A stretch of DNA of 64,000 bases from Pseudomonas subflava (GCF_023823685.1 NZ_JAMXBF010000005.1:372001-436000); one strand, 5' to 3'. Positions 48,984 through 58,640 are shown, counted from the first letter of the stretch. Notes: generated by a model from the letters alone, not told the origin. A program made the numbers and translations.

Positions 48984-49361
48984 ATGAAACAGCAGTTCAA
49001 CAAGTGGACCCTCGCCGCCCTTACTGCCGCCGTCCTGGGCCTGCCGCTGAGCAACGCGGCCTTCGCTGACGAAGTGACTTCGCCGGCCTCCCTGCAGCCG
49101 ATGCAGCTGGCCGCCAACGAGACCGTCGAAAACGCTGAAGAGGCGGTCTCCGACACCTGGATCACCAGCAAGGTCAAGGCCAGCTTCCTGGCTGACGACA
49201 GCATCAGTGGTCTGGACATCAAAGTGGAAACCAACGAGGGCGTGGTCTCGCTGTCCGGCGTAGTGCCGAGCGACGCCGAGCGTGACCTGGCCGTCGAGAA
49301 GGCCAAGGCCATCAAGGGCGTGACCTCCGTTTCCGCCGACGGCCTGAAGTCCACCGAGTAA
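48984..49361 (+). CDS. BON-domain periplasmic protein (OsmY-like)
   Basis: A 125-residue exported protein with a signal peptide (cleaved near residue 28, AAFA) and one BON domain (about 58-122: [27 protein letters not shown] and [11 protein letters not shown]). BON proteins such as OsmY bind phospholipid or assist envelope proteins under osmotic stress. It corresponds in position to PAO1 PA4739. Sigma-54 control and possible RsmA control are read from the leader. It is followed 55 bp on by a csbD gene, with an intervening hairpin. Confidence 0.9.
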   Translation: MKQQFNKWTLAALTAAVLGLPLSNAAFADEVTSPASLQPMQLAANETVENAEEAVSDTWITSKVKASFLADDSISGLDIKVETNEGVVSLSGVVPSDAERDLAVEKAKAIKGVTSVSADGLKSTE

Positions 49362-49371
49362 AACCCACCGG

Positions 49372-49394
49372 AGTGCCGGCCTTGAGCCGGCACT
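49372..49394 (+). other. Hairpin between the BON and csbD genes
   Basis: AGTGCCGGC and GCCGGCACT form a perfect 9-bp stem with a CTTGA loop, followed by only TTCCTC. It looks like an mRNA-stability or partial-termination hairpin within a two-gene transcript. Confidence 0.6.
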
Positions 49395-49416
49395 TCCTCA
49401 ATCGGGAGATACCGCC

Positions 49417-49614
49417 ATGAATTCCGACGTCATCAAAGGCAAGTGGAAGCAACTCTCCGGCCGCATGCAGGAGCGTTGGGGCAATTTGACCAACGACGAT
49501 CTGGATATCGTCGAGGGCCACAGCGAATACCTGGAAGGCAAGCTGCAGGAGCGTTACGGCTGGACCAAGGAACGGGCGCAAGAGGAAGTGCGCGACTTCA
49601 GCAGCAAGCTGTAA
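49417..49614 (+). CDS. CsbD family stress protein (YjbJ-like)
   Basis: A 65-residue hydrophilic protein of the CsbD family: [29 protein letters not shown], then a second [10 protein letters not shown] helix. These proteins are abundant in stress and stationary phase, with no established biochemical role. It is preceded by CGGGAGATA and positioned after the BON gene, as in PAO1 (PA4738-PA4739), suggesting shared envelope-stress control. A strong terminator follows. Confidence 0.93.
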   Translation: MNSDVIKGKWKQLSGRMQERWGNLTNDDLDIVEGHSEYLEGKLQERYGWTKERAQEEVRDFSSKL

Positions 49615-49633
49615 CGCTGGCCGCTGATATGAG

Positions 49634-49657
49634 AAAGCCCCGCTTGCGGGGCTTTTT
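49634..49657. terminator. Bidirectional terminator, csbD / rhomboid gene
   Basis: AAAGCCCCGC and GCGGGGCTTT form a 10-bp stem with a TT loop and T-run between convergent genes. Confidence 0.93.
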
Positions 49658-49662
49658 CATTT

Positions 49663-51111
49663 TCAGCGCGCCAGATGCTGCCGGTACAGGGCGAGCTGGC
49701 GGGTCTGTTCCGCCTCGGGAAAGGCCGTGCTCAGGTAGCGCGCCAATTCGCTCACGGCCTGCAGATCCTGGCGCTGCCCCTGCTGCTTGGCCAGCTGCAG
49801 CGTCAGCGACGGTAACTGTTGCGGCGGTTGCGGCATCCGGCTGAGGCGGCGCCAGGCCGTCATTCCCTGGGCGCCCTCACCGCATCTGAGCAATTTCTGC
49901 AGCAGGTGCAGTTGCACGGCGGGGTGCGCCAGCATCGGCTGCTCCCGGCTGTCCGTGGCCAGGCGCAACAGCAGGGGACGAAGCTCCGCGCCTTCCGGCA
50001 GGGCGAACAGCTGCTTGAGTACCAGCGTCAGCAGCGGTTTGTCCTGGCGTCCACAGGCGACGGCGTACAGACGCTCCAGCAGCGCCGGTCGGCCCGGATA
50101 GCGGGCCAGCAGGTCAGGGCCGCGCTCGGCGGCCTGGGGCAGGGCGAAGCGGCCGATCAGTTGATCCAGAGAAGCCAGTTCGCGCTTGAACGGCGCGTCC
50201 GGGTCCTCCTTGTGCAGATAGGCCTCATCCATGTGCAGGCGCCCCGACAGGCGCGCCAGCCACACGGCCAGGAACCCGGCGAGGAGGCCGCCCAGGTGGG
50301 CGTAGTAGTTGGTGTGGTCGTCCGCCGCCAGCAGGCCGTAAAGTTCCTTGCCGATCCATACCGGCAGGATCCACAGCGCCGGCGCCTTGAAGTAGCCGAT
50401 CAGCGGGCCCAGCCAGTAGAAGAAGTTGATGCGCCGCAGGCCGTAGACGCCGATGTACATGCCCATCAACCCCGAGATCGCCCCGGAGGCGCCGACGCCG
50501 GTCACCCAGGCCGGGTCCAGCGCCCACCACAGCAGGTGCGAGGCCAGGCCGCTGAGCAGGTAGAGCCCGAGATAGACAGTGCGCCCCAGGGCGATCTCCA
50601 GGGCGAAGCCGAAGATGAACAGGAACAGCATGTTGCCCAGCAGGTGCTCGAAGCTGCCGTGCAGGAACATCGCGCCGACCAGCCCCTCGAGGCTGAATTT
50701 CGCCGGAATGAAGCCGAAGCGGAACAGGCTGATGCGGTCACGCGCCGCTTCCGCCCTGGCGCGAGCCGTCTGCCAGTCCGGGTCGGCACGGTAGTCGGCG
50801 CGCTGATGCACGGCCTGTTCGAACTGCAGATCATGCAGTACCCAGGTCGCCAGCTCCTGGCGGCGCAGGCCGTCGACGTATTCGCGCTCGTCGCGCTCCA
50901 GCCCTTCACGGCTTGAGAGGCTGTCGAGGAACAGGGCCCGTTCGCGGCCGAGCAACCCGCCGTCCAGGTAAGCCTGCACCGCGGCCTCGCGGCGCGCCGT
51001 GTCGCCGCCCTGGTAGCCGAAGTAGATCAGCACGTTGAGCAGGATCAGCAACAGGGTGACGACCGGCGGGCGCTTCCAGTCCAGCGGGTGTTCGGCGGGG
51101 ATGATCAGCAT
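49663..51111 (-). CDS. Rhomboid-family intramembrane serine protease
   Basis: A 482-residue protein with a rhomboid core of six or seven spans. The catalytic Ser209 lies in GVGASGAISG and the catalytic His272 in NYYAHLGG; His156 and Asn160 (HLLGN) supply the oxyanion site, so the protease looks active. Between the first span (about 16-31) and the core is a 100-residue charged soluble insert. After the core (about 290-482) is a cytoplasmic helical tail. Larger than GlpG (276 residues). It starts 3 bp after the last DUF2845 gene, so it is probably co-transcribed with DUF748-DUF2845x3. Substrates unknown. Confidence 0.88.
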   Translation of the reverse strand: MLIIPAEHPLDWKRPPVVTLLLILLNVLIYFGYQGGDTARREAAVQAYLDGGLLGRERALFLDSLSSREGLERDEREYVDGLRRQELATWVLHDLQFEQAVHQRADYRADPDWQTARARAEAARDRISLFRFGFIPAKFSLEGLVGAMFLHGSFEHLLGNMLFLFIFGFALEIALGRTVYLGLYLLSGLASHLLWWALDPAWVTGVGASGAISGLMGMYIGVYGLRRINFFYWLGPLIGYFKAPALWILPVWIGKELYGLLAADDHTNYYAHLGGLLAGFLAVWLARLSGRLHMDEAYLHKEDPDAPFKRELASLDQLIGRFALPQAAERGPDLLARYPGRPALLERLYAVACGRQDKPLLTLVLKQLFALPEGAELRPLLLRLATDSREQPMLAHPAVQLHLLQKLLRCGEGAQGMTAWRRLSRMPQPPQQLPSLTLQLAKQQGQRQDLQAVSELARYLSTAFPEAEQTRQLALYRQHLAR

Positions 51112-51114
51112 GCG

Positions 51115-51405
51115 TCAGTCGCTGCGCTTGCTGTTGACCCGGACCAGGCGCTCGCCCTCGAACTGCAGGAAATAGATCATCCCGCTGCGTGGGCCATACA
51201 CCCACTCTTCCTTCACGAATTTGTGGTTGCCGTTATTGTCGAGTACGTAGCCGGTGACCGACTGGCTGACCGGGGTGCCACATTTGCGCAGCACTTCGGA
51301 GGTGCGATCGCCCCGGTCGGCGATGCCGTTCTCGCAGCGCAGGGTGGCGGCCTGGGCGTTGCTGGCGACGACAACGAGCAGTGAAGCGAGAAGTAGTTTG
51401 TTCAT
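51115..51405 (-). CDS. DUF2845 periplasmic protein, copy 3
   Basis: A 96-residue exported protein with a signal peptide (cleaved near residue 19, NAQA), two conserved cysteines (TLRCENG, RKCGTP) and the family motif EEWVYGP followed by MIYFLQFEGERLVRV. It is the third of three tandem paralogues and lies 3 bp before the rhomboid gene. The cysteine pair probably forms a disulfide in the periplasm. Function of DUF2845 is unknown. Confidence 0.85.
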   Translation of the reverse strand: MNKLLLASLLVVVASNAQAATLRCENGIADRGDRTSEVLRKCGTPVSQSVTGYVLDNNGNHKFVKEEWVYGPRSGMIYFLQFEGERLVRVNSKRSD

Positions 51406-51432
51406 ATCGAGCGTCCTTGTTCTGAGAGGCAG

Positions 51433-51735
51433 TCATTTGCCACGTTTGCTTTCGATCCTGACCAGGCGGTTGCCCTCCAGGCGCAGGAAGTAATACATGC
51501 CGTTTCTCGGCCCGTAGGTCCATTCCTCGATCGCCACTTCGCTGACGAACCCGTAGTAATCCACTACCTCGCGATAGCCCAGGAAGTCCCGGGCGACCGG
51601 CGTGCCGCACTTGGCCTCGATCTCGCTGGCCAGGTCCTGGGTGCTGACCAACTGGCTGCCGCAGCGCAGGGTGGAGCTGGCATGAGCGGTGCCGGCCATG
51701 AGCAGGCAGAGAGCGAGGAGGGTGGTCTTGTACAT
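51433..51735 (-). CDS. DUF2845 periplasmic protein, copy 2
   Basis: A 100-residue exported protein with a signal peptide (AHA near residue 19), cysteines in TLRCGS and EAKCGTP, and the EEWTYGPRNGMYYFL motif. More similar in length and plan to its neighbours than to anything else in the window, so part of a tandem expansion. It lies 27 bp before copy 3, in the same direction. Confidence 0.85.
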   Translation of the reverse strand: MYKTTLLALCLLMAGTAHASSTLRCGSQLVSTQDLASEIEAKCGTPVARDFLGYREVVDYYGFVSEVAIEEWTYGPRNGMYYFLRLEGNRLVRIESKRGK

Positions 51736-51796
51736 CGGGCGGGTTCGGCTGCGCGGGCGTTCCTGGCAGCCTACACCGGGCAGGATGGGTTGTCAG

Positions 51797-52087
51797 TCAG
51801 TCGGCACGTTTGGTCTCTATGCGCACCAGGCGGTTGCCCTGGAACGTGAGGATGCTGAGCATGCCGTTGTCGGGCCCGTACACCCATTCCTCGATGACCA
51901 GCTCACGACCGCCGTGGTAGCCACCGGTGTAGCCCACCAGATCGCGGTGATCGGGCGCGCCGCATTTGCGCTCGACCTCGAAGGCGCGGTCGCCCTCGTT
52001 GATCAGCTTGCTGCCGCAGCGCAGTGTGCCGGCTTCGGCCAGACCGCAGGCCAGTGTCAGGGTGATGCCCCATGCATATCGATTCAT
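51797..52087 (-). CDS. DUF2845 periplasmic protein, copy 1
   Basis: A 96-residue exported protein with a signal peptide (cleaved near residue 19), cysteines in TLRCGS and ERKCGAP, and EEWVYGPDNGMLSIL. Its ATG shares the A of the DUF748 stop codon (TAATG), so it is translationally coupled to the DUF748 gene. This coupling suggests the two act in one envelope process. Function unknown. Confidence 0.87.
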   Translation of the reverse strand: MNRYAWGITLTLACGLAEAGTLRCGSKLINEGDRAFEVERKCGAPDHRDLVGYTGGYHGGRELVIEEWVYGPDNGMLSILTFQGNRLVRIETKRAD

Positions 52088-55071
52088 TACAGGCTCCCCA
52101 GATGCAGCGACGTGGCGACCCGGCCGCCGGCCTGGTCCTGGCCGCGCAGGTTGGCGTCGAGCAGGTAGATGCGCTCGGGTGCCAGGCCGCCGCGCTCGAC
52201 CAGATAATCCTTGATGCTGGCCGCACGCGCCTGGCCAAGGTTACGTTGTAGCGCCGCACTCGTCGCCCAGGACTGCAGCACCGCCTCGCGCATCCGGGCC
52301 GTGCGCTCCTCTTCCGGCAGCTCCTGCCATTCGGCCGGCGGCTGCTGCTTCAGGCGCGCGCGGTAGATGCCCTCGAGCAGCGTCGCCTTGTCATCCTCGT
52401 CCACCACCAGTTGCGCGGGCTCGGCGGGCACCGGCTCGCCGCTGCGCTGCAGCATCTTGTACTGGGTGCTCTGGTATTCGCGCTCCAGGCGCTGCATCGC
52501 CAGCAAGGGCCCGTCGCTGGCCGCGGCGCTGGTGCCTTCTACCTCGAGGCGCAGCACGGGGCGCTCCTTCAGGGCCGCGGCCAGGGTGTCCAGCGCCTGC
52601 TGCGCCGCGCCATCCAGCTCGCTGCTGCCGGCGGCGAAGTGCACCTGGCTGAGGTCGGTGTCGCTGCCGCCGACCAGGCCGGCGATGAACTTGAAGGGCG
52701 CCTGGGCGGCCCGCAGCACCAGGTTGCGCAGGGTCTGCCAGACGATGGGCATGAGGCTGAATTGCGGATCGTTGAGGTTGCCCTGCACCGGCAGCTGGAT
52801 GTCGATGTTGCCCTGGGTGTCCTTGAGCAGGGCCACGGCCAGGCGTACCGGCAGGTCGACGGCGTCCTTGCTGTCCACCTTCTCGCCCAGCTGCAGGTCT
52901 TCCAGCAGCACCTTGTTGTCGGCGTTCAGCTGGCCCTTCTCGATGCGGTAATGCAGGTCGAGATTGAGGCGACCCTTGCGGATACGGTAGCCGGCGAACT
53001 TGCCGGAGTAGGGGGTGAGGGTGGTCAGCTCGACGTTGCGGAAGCGAGTGGCGATGTCCAGGCTGTTCATCGGGTCGAACGGCGTCAGCTCGCCCTTGAT
53101 GCTGACCGGCGCGTATTTGTCGACCTTGCCCTCGACGTCGACGCTGGCGGTCTTCGGGCTGCTGTTGTCCAGGGTGCCGATGTGGCCGTTGAGCTGCTGA
53201 ATGGCCGTGGCGAAGTTGGGTGTCAGGCTGAAGTCGGCGAAGTTGGCCGAGCCCTCCTGGATGTCGATGCCGCCGATGCGGATCGGCAGCGGCTCGCCCG
53301 GCGCTTGCGCCTTCGCCCTGGCCTGCGGCGAGGTATCGGCCGGCTGCGGGATCATCAGGTCGTTGATGTTGGTGGTCAGGTTCTCGTTGATGATGAAGCG
53401 CGCGTAGGGTCGCAGCATCTGCACCCGGCCGATGGCCAGGCCCTGGTCGTGGCGGTAGTCCAGATCCTCCGCCAGCAGCTGCTGCCACTTGAGGAAGTCG
53501 CGGTCTTTCAACTGGTCCACGGTATGCAGCTGGTTGACCTCGGCGCGTCCGCCGACGCTGAAGTCCAGCGGCTCGACGCCTTTGAGGTCTACCGTCAGGT
53601 CGCTGCTGAGCTGGCCGCTGCGCAGCTCCAGGCGAACGAACGGGCTGATATAGGCCTGGGCCAGGCGCAGGTCGATGTCACGCGTGGCCACCTTGAGCTG
53701 GGCAGTGGCCGGTTGCAGCTGTACCTGGCCTTCGGCCTTGAGCTGGCCGCGCTTGTTCACGCCGGTATCGAGGTTCAGCTGGAAGGGCGCGGTGCCGAGG
53801 CTGTCGAAATCGCGCAGGTCGAGGCTCAGCGGCGTCAGGTCGAGCCTGACCTCGCCGCTGCCGGTGGCGCGGTCGGCCAGGTGGATCTGATAGTCGCGCA
53901 GCTGCACGTCGCGCAGCAGCACCTGCCAGGGCTTGGCCTGCTGTGGTGGCTGGGCCGTGGCGGCGCTCTGCTGTTCGCCTGCCGGCGGTGGTGGCGTTTC
54001 CGGTTCGGCGGCCAAGGCTTCGCTCGGGGTCGGTGTCTGCGGCGCGCTCGTCGAGGCCGGCTTGCCATGGCTGGCGAACAGCTTCTGCCAGTCGAGCTGG
54101 CCATCGGCCTCGCGGGCGGCCCAGGTTTCCAGCTTATGGCTGCGGATCTTGCCGATCAGCACCTGCTGCTTCGCCAGGTTCAGGCTGGCCTCGCTGACGT
54201 CGAGGCGTCCCAGGCGGGCCAGCGGCCGGTCATCCGGGGCATCGATGGCGACGTTCGACAGGCCGATGGCGACGCCATTCAGCAGCAGTTCGGTGCCCTC
54301 GGCCAGGTTCAACACGTACTCGCCGCTGAGGCTGAGGGTGCCGCGCTCCAGATCCAGCGGCACGGCGTCGCGCACGTAGGGCCAGAAGCCCTTCATGTTG
54401 CCGTCGGTGAGCTTGAGTTGGCCCTGCGAGACGATCGGGCTAAGGCTGAGCTGGCCCTCCCAGTCGATACGTCCGCCCTGGGGGCCGGTGGCCACCAGCT
54501 GCATCTCGGCATCGTTGTCCGGCAGGGTGCTGAGGTGGTTCAGCTCGAGGTTCAGCGAGTCGTAGACGAACTCCACCGGCTCGCTCGGGCGCAGATCCTG
54601 GAAGTGCAGGCTGTTCTCGATCAGGCGAATGCTGTCGATGCGCAGCGGGAAGGGCTCGCTCGGCGCCTCGTCGGCCGGCGCTTCCTCGCTCGGCGGCAGG
54701 CGGAACAGGCTGGCGAGGTTGAGGGCGCCATCCTGGGCGAACAGCACCTCGGTATGTGCCTTCTCCAGCTGTACCTCGACCAGATGCAGGGAGCCGCTCC
54801 ACAGGCTGTCCGCCTGCAGGTTGGCGTACAGCCGCTGGAAGGCGACCTGTTGCTGGTCGGCCTCGCCGAGGCGCAGGCCCCACAGGCGCAGCTCCAGGCT
54901 GAAGGGATTGAATTCCACCCGTTCCAGGTGCCCCGGCACCGTGGCCCAGTGCGCCAGCTGCTGGTTGGCCACGCGCTGTACCACGCCGGGCAGGATCAGG
55001 AAGCCGAGGAGGCTGTAGAAGCCGAGGGCGAGGGTGAGCGCGTAGAGGGTGCGTTTCAGTCCTTTGGGCAT
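52087..55071 (-). CDS. DUF748 (AsmA-like) envelope protein
   Basis: A 994-residue protein with one N-terminal membrane span (about 10-30), then long repeated beta-rich segments of the AsmA/DUF748 type, a Pro/Ala/Glu linker near 345-375, and near the C-terminus (about 830-990) an OmpA-like stretch (AAGSSELDGAAQQALDTLAAAL ... LDANLRGQ) resembling peptidoglycan-binding domains. AsmA-like proteins are thought to move lipid across the periplasm. In PAO1 the counterpart is PA4735. First gene of the DUF748-DUF2845x3-rhomboid string. The cargo and the DUF2845 link are unknown. Confidence 0.85.
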   Translation of the reverse strand: MPKGLKRTLYALTLALGFYSLLGFLILPGVVQRVANQQLAHWATVPGHLERVEFNPFSLELRLWGLRLGEADQQQVAFQRLYANLQADSLWSGSLHLVEVQLEKAHTEVLFAQDGALNLASLFRLPPSEEAPADEAPSEPFPLRIDSIRLIENSLHFQDLRPSEPVEFVYDSLNLELNHLSTLPDNDAEMQLVATGPQGGRIDWEGQLSLSPIVSQGQLKLTDGNMKGFWPYVRDAVPLDLERGTLSLSGEYVLNLAEGTELLLNGVAIGLSNVAIDAPDDRPLARLGRLDVSEASLNLAKQQVLIGKIRSHKLETWAAREADGQLDWQKLFASHGKPASTSAPQTPTPSEALAAEPETPPPPAGEQQSAATAQPPQQAKPWQVLLRDVQLRDYQIHLADRATGSGEVRLDLTPLSLDLRDFDSLGTAPFQLNLDTGVNKRGQLKAEGQVQLQPATAQLKVATRDIDLRLAQAYISPFVRLELRSGQLSSDLTVDLKGVEPLDFSVGGRAEVNQLHTVDQLKDRDFLKWQQLLAEDLDYRHDQGLAIGRVQMLRPYARFIINENLTTNINDLMIPQPADTSPQARAKAQAPGEPLPIRIGGIDIQEGSANFADFSLTPNFATAIQQLNGHIGTLDNSSPKTASVDVEGKVDKYAPVSIKGELTPFDPMNSLDIATRFRNVELTTLTPYSGKFAGYRIRKGRLNLDLHYRIEKGQLNADNKVLLEDLQLGEKVDSKDAVDLPVRLAVALLKDTQGNIDIQLPVQGNLNDPQFSLMPIVWQTLRNLVLRAAQAPFKFIAGLVGGSDTDLSQVHFAAGSSELDGAAQQALDTLAAALKERPVLRLEVEGTSAAASDGPLLAMQRLEREYQSTQYKMLQRSGEPVPAEPAQLVVDEDDKATLLEGIYRARLKQQPPAEWQELPEEERTARMREAVLQSWATSAALQRNLGQARAASIKDYLVERGGLAPERIYLLDANLRGQDQAGGRVATSLHLGSL

Positions 55072-55238
55072 GGGTACGGCGTCATCTTTCCAGGCTGAGG
55101 AGCCTGGAGTATGGCATGGGCATTGTGGCTTTGTGGGCCATCGGTCTCACCTGGCGGCCCGTCTCGGGCGCCACTTTGCGGCTGCCGGGCCCGTCGTCCG
55201 CGGGCCGCGACCGGATGAGTCGTCGGGTTTGCGACGGG

Positions 55239-56252
55239 TCAGAAATGCAGGGCCAGGGTCTTCAGCGGCGGCCTGCCGTCGCGCGAGGGGAAGTCGGCGG
55301 CCGGCAGGATCTGCTCGCACTGGCGCACCGGGCGGCCCAGCTTCTCGGCGCAGCGCAGTACTTGGCCGCGCCATTTCTCCAGTTCGACCTTCGCCAGGTT
55401 GTTGCAGCAGATCAGCACGCCATCCTCGGCGGTGGCGAGGATCGCCGGCTTGAGCAGGCTCTGGTAGTCGCGCAGCAGGTCGACGGTGCCGAAGGCGCTC
55501 TTGGCCCAGGCCGGCGGGTCGAGCAATACCAGGTCGAACTGGCGCTGTTCCAGGCGCGGATAGCTGGGCAACTTCTGCCCGCGGCGCGCGGCGATGGGCA
55601 GGCCGGCCAGTTGGCGGATGGCAGGAAAGTAGTCGGACTGCACGAAGTCCATCGCCAACCCCGGATTGAGCGCCAGATTCTCGCGGCCCACCGCCAGGTT
55701 GCCCTCGGCAAAGTCCAGGTTGAGCACCTCGCGCGCGCCACCGGCCGCAGCGCACAGGCCGACGCCGCAGGTATAGGCGAACAGGTTGAGCACGCGCTTG
55801 CCGGCGCTGTTGGCCTTGATCCAGCCGCGGGCGTTGCGCAGGTCGAGGAACAGCAGCGGGTCCTGGCCCGGATGGCGCCCGCGTACCCGGTAGTTGAGCC
55901 CCCATTCCTGGCCGACTTGGTCTTCCAGCGCCTCGGGGGTGGCCTGGTACACCGGGTCGCGGCGATCGACACGCGAGTTGCCGCCGGAGCGGTCGTTGTA
56001 GACCAGCTGCAGGTCGAGGCCGAGGCGCTCGTTGATGGCGGTGTGCAGGTCGAGCAGGGCATCGAGCTGCAGTGGCTGATGGAAGCTCTGCACCATCAGT
56101 TGCGGACCGTAGCGGTCGAGCGTGAGGCCGGGTGCGCCTTCCTGGCTGCCATGGAACAGCCGGTAGCAGTCGGTCTGCCGCTGGTGCAGTTCGGTCAGCA
56201 GTGGCTGACGGGCGTCGAGGGCGGCGGAGAGCGCCTGGTCGAGAGAGGACAT
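55239..56252 (-). CDS. Class I SAM-dependent methyltransferase, RlmI/RlmK-like
   Basis: A 337-residue probable RNA cytosine-C5-type methyltransferase. It shows the SAM-binding motif VLNLFAYTCGVGLCAA, the acidic loop VLNLDFAEGN, and DLVLLDPPAW with catalytic-type Pro-Pro, plus the conserved GLTLDRYG early segment. It lacks an obvious N-terminal PUA domain present in E. coli RlmI (396 residues), so the substrate is uncertain. Placed 115 bp downstream of the thiolase terminator and upstream of the DUF748 gene, on the same strand but with no evidence of co-transcription. Confidence 0.8.
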   Translation of the reverse strand: MSSLDQALSAALDARQPLLTELHQRQTDCYRLFHGSQEGAPGLTLDRYGPQLMVQSFHQPLQLDALLDLHTAINERLGLDLQLVYNDRSGGNSRVDRRDPVYQATPEALEDQVGQEWGLNYRVRGRHPGQDPLLFLDLRNARGWIKANSAGKRVLNLFAYTCGVGLCAAAGGAREVLNLDFAEGNLAVGRENLALNPGLAMDFVQSDYFPAIRQLAGLPIAARRGQKLPSYPRLEQRQFDLVLLDPPAWAKSAFGTVDLLRDYQSLLKPAILATAEDGVLICCNNLAKVELEKWRGQVLRCAEKLGRPVRQCEQILPAADFPSRDGRPPLKTLALHF

Positions 56253-56291
56253 GGCGGCGTCTCGGAACGGGAGGGCGCGCAGTTTACCAAG

Positions 56292-56317
56292 AAAAACGCC
56301 GGCTCCAGGCCGGCGTT
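56292..56317 (-). terminator. Terminator downstream of the thiolase gene
   Basis: On the minus strand AACGCCGGC pairs with GCCGGCGTT (5-base loop), followed by TTTTTC. It separates the thiolase from the methyltransferase gene. Confidence 0.85.
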
Positions 56318-56431
56318 ACTTCGCTGTCAGTCGTGTACAGCGCTCGTAGTCGCGAGGAGGCGGTGCGCAGACAGTAGACCACCTACGGCAAGCGCCGCCG
56401 ACGCCGCGAATGCGGGCGATGGGCGCGACGT

Positions 56432-57610
56432 TTAGCGTTCGATGGCCAGCGCTACGCCCTGACCACCACCGATGCACAGGGTGGCCAGGCCCTTCTTGGC
56501 ATCGCGCTTGATCATCTCGTGCAGCAGGGTCACCAGCACGCGGCAGCCGGAGGCGCCGATGGGGTGGCCGAGGGCGATGGCACCGCCGTTGACGTTGACC
56601 CTGGCCGCATTCCAGCCCAGCTCCTTGCCCACCGACAGGGCCTGGGCGGCGAAGGCCTCGTTGGCCTCGATCAGGTCCAGCTCGCTCAGCTGCCAGCCGG
56701 CCTTTTCCAGGCAGCGCTTGGTCGCCGAGACCGGGCCGATGCCCATGATCGCCGGGTCGACGCCGGCGTTGGCGTAGGCGGCGATCTTGGCCAGCACCGG
56801 CAGGCCCAGGGCCTTGGCCTTGTCTGCGCTCATCAGCAGTACGGCGGCGGCGCCATCGTTGAGGCTGGAAGCGTTGCCGGCGGTGACGCTGCCGTCCTTC
56901 TTGAAAGCCGGCTTGAGGCCGGCCAGGGATTCTGCGGTGGTGCCGGCGCGCGGCTGTTCGTCCTTGGCGAAGCTGACCGGGTCGCCCTTGCGCGAGGGGA
57001 TCAGGATCGGAGTGATCTCGTCATCGAAGCGGCCGGCCTCAATGGCGGCCACGGCCTTCTGCTGCGAGGCGGCGGCGAAGGCGTCCTGCTGTTCGCGGCT
57101 GATGCCGTACTTGTCCACCAGGTTCTCGGCGGTAATGCCCATGTGGTAGTCGTTGAAGGCGTCCCACAGACCGTCCTGGATCATGGTGTCGATCAGCTTG
57201 CCGTGGCCCATGCGCTGGCCGGTGCGGGCGGCGGGCATGACGTAGGGCGCCAGGCTCATGTTTTCCATGCCGCCGGCGATGATCACCTCGGCGTCGCCGC
57301 AGCGAATCGCCTGTGCGCCCAGGTGCAGGGCCTTGAGGCCGGAGCCGCAGACCTTGTTCAGGGTCAGCGCCGGCACGGCATTGGGCAGGCCGGCCTTGAT
57401 CGAGGCCTGGCGGGCGGTGTTCTGCCCGGCGCCGGCGGTCAGCACGTGGCCGAGGATCACCTCGTCCACTTCGCTGCCGGCGACGCCGGTCTGTTCCAGC
57501 AGGCGCTTGATCACGGCGGCGCCTAGCTCGACGGCGGGCACGCCGGCCAGGGCGCCCTGGAAGCTGCCGATGGCGGTGCGGGTGGCGGCGACGATGACGA
57601 CTTCTTGCAT
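56432..57610 (-). CDS. Acetyl-CoA C-acetyltransferase (thiolase II)
   Basis: Interconverts acetyl-CoA and acetoacetyl-CoA. The 392 residues show the acylated Cys88 (KVCGSGLKA), the His in GHPIGASG and the second catalytic Cys in CIGGGQGVA, and the N-terminal [15 protein letters not shown] signature. Length is typical of biosynthetic/degradative thiolase (AtoB/PhaA type). No fatty-acid, PHA or acetoacetate genes adjoin it, so the pathway cannot be fixed. The nearby acs could supply acetyl-CoA, but they are separate transcription units. Confidence 0.92.
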   Translation of the reverse strand: MQEVVIVAATRTAIGSFQGALAGVPAVELGAAVIKRLLEQTGVAGSEVDEVILGHVLTAGAGQNTARQASIKAGLPNAVPALTLNKVCGSGLKALHLGAQAIRCGDAEVIIAGGMENMSLAPYVMPAARTGQRMGHGKLIDTMIQDGLWDAFNDYHMGITAENLVDKYGISREQQDAFAAASQQKAVAAIEAGRFDDEITPILIPSRKGDPVSFAKDEQPRAGTTAESLAGLKPAFKKDGSVTAGNASSLNDGAAAVLLMSADKAKALGLPVLAKIAAYANAGVDPAIMGIGPVSATKRCLEKAGWQLSELDLIEANEAFAAQALSVGKELGWNAARVNVNGGAIALGHPIGASGCRVLVTLLHEMIKRDAKKGLATLCIGGGQGVALAIER

Positions 57611-57705
57611 GACGGTGTCCTCGAACTCGGGCGCGCGGTAGGGCGCGGCGGGGGCGTTATGGTGGCATAGCCGTTCGAGACCCGGCCAGTGCGCGGACCG
57701 ACCGC

Positions 57706-58584
57706 TCAGTCGCGCGGCGGCAGGCCCATGCGCTGGCGCGCTCGGTGCAAGGCGCCGCTGCGCATGGCCCAGCGCAGGGTCGGCGCGATGCCGTTGACGC
57801 CGGCGCGGATGGCTTGGCTGCGGGCCGGGCCGATTGGCGTGCCGAGCATGGCCTGGGCCCAGTCCGGCAGCAGGTCGAAGCCGGCCTGCATAATCAGCTT
57901 GCCCACCGGCACGGCCAGGGCGCTGGGCGCCGGTGCGCCCTGCAGAATGCGCAGAATCTCTCGCGAGCGTTCGTCACACAGCAGCTGTGGGCGCACGGCC
58001 TCGAGATAGGCGGCGACTTCGGCGCGCGAGCGCGGCACGTTCTCGGCACCGAGGCGTTCGGCGATCAGTGCCACCTCGGCGTAGTAGCGATCCTGATCGG
58101 CCTCGCTGAGCTGCGGGTTGAGGTAGCGCAGGTGGGCTGCGAGGAAGCTGGAGACCTCGGCCACGTGCACCCAGGTCAGCAGTTCCGAGTCGCTGGCGGC
58201 GTAAGGCCGGCCGTCCGGCGCGGTGCCGACTACCTGCAGGTGAATAGTGCGCACCTTGTCGATCAGCCATTCGGCATCGCGGCGTGAGCCGAAGGTGGTG
58301 CCGGAGATGAACTGGCCGGTGCGGCGAAGGCGGCCGATCAGGTCCTCGCGGAAATTCGAGTGATCCCACACGCCGGATAGCGCCAGCGGATGCAGGGCCT
58401 GCAGCAGCAGGGCGCTGATGCCGCCGACCATCATGCTGGTGAAGTCGCCGTGCACGCGCCAGCACACCGCGTCGGAGCCGAACAGGCCGGGGTCGCCCGG
58501 GGGCTGGCTGAAGTCGATCTGGCCGAGGGCGATGCCGCTGAGGCTGAGGACCTGGGCTTCGATGCGACGGCGGAGGAATTCCAT
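57706..58584 (-). CDS. DUF2236 (MpaB/latex-clearing-like) family protein
   Basis: A 292-residue protein of DUF2236. Family features include [27 protein letters not shown], the [21 protein letters not shown] segment and [13 protein letters not shown] with conserved His residues that ligate haem or metal in relatives. Related proteins include Lcp rubber oxygenase and MpaB, so an oxygenase or redox role is possible. Sits between the thiolase and acs on the same strand, 95 bp upstream of the thiolase gene; weak shared-operon case. Confidence 0.78.
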   Translation of the reverse strand: MEFLRRRIEAQVLSLSGIALGQIDFSQPPGDPGLFGSDAVCWRVHGDFTSMMVGGISALLLQALHPLALSGVWDHSNFREDLIGRLRRTGQFISGTTFGSRRDAEWLIDKVRTIHLQVVGTAPDGRPYAASDSELLTWVHVAEVSSFLAAHLRYLNPQLSEADQDRYYAEVALIAERLGAENVPRSRAEVAAYLEAVRPQLLCDERSREILRILQGAPAPSALAVPVGKLIMQAGFDLLPDWAQAMLGTPIGPARSQAIRAGVNGIAPTLRWAMRSGALHRARQRMGLPPRD

Positions 58585-58640
58585 GGGACAGGTTGTTCGC
58601 TTGCTCAGATAGGACCCGCGCCGGGTCAGGCGCGGATTGC

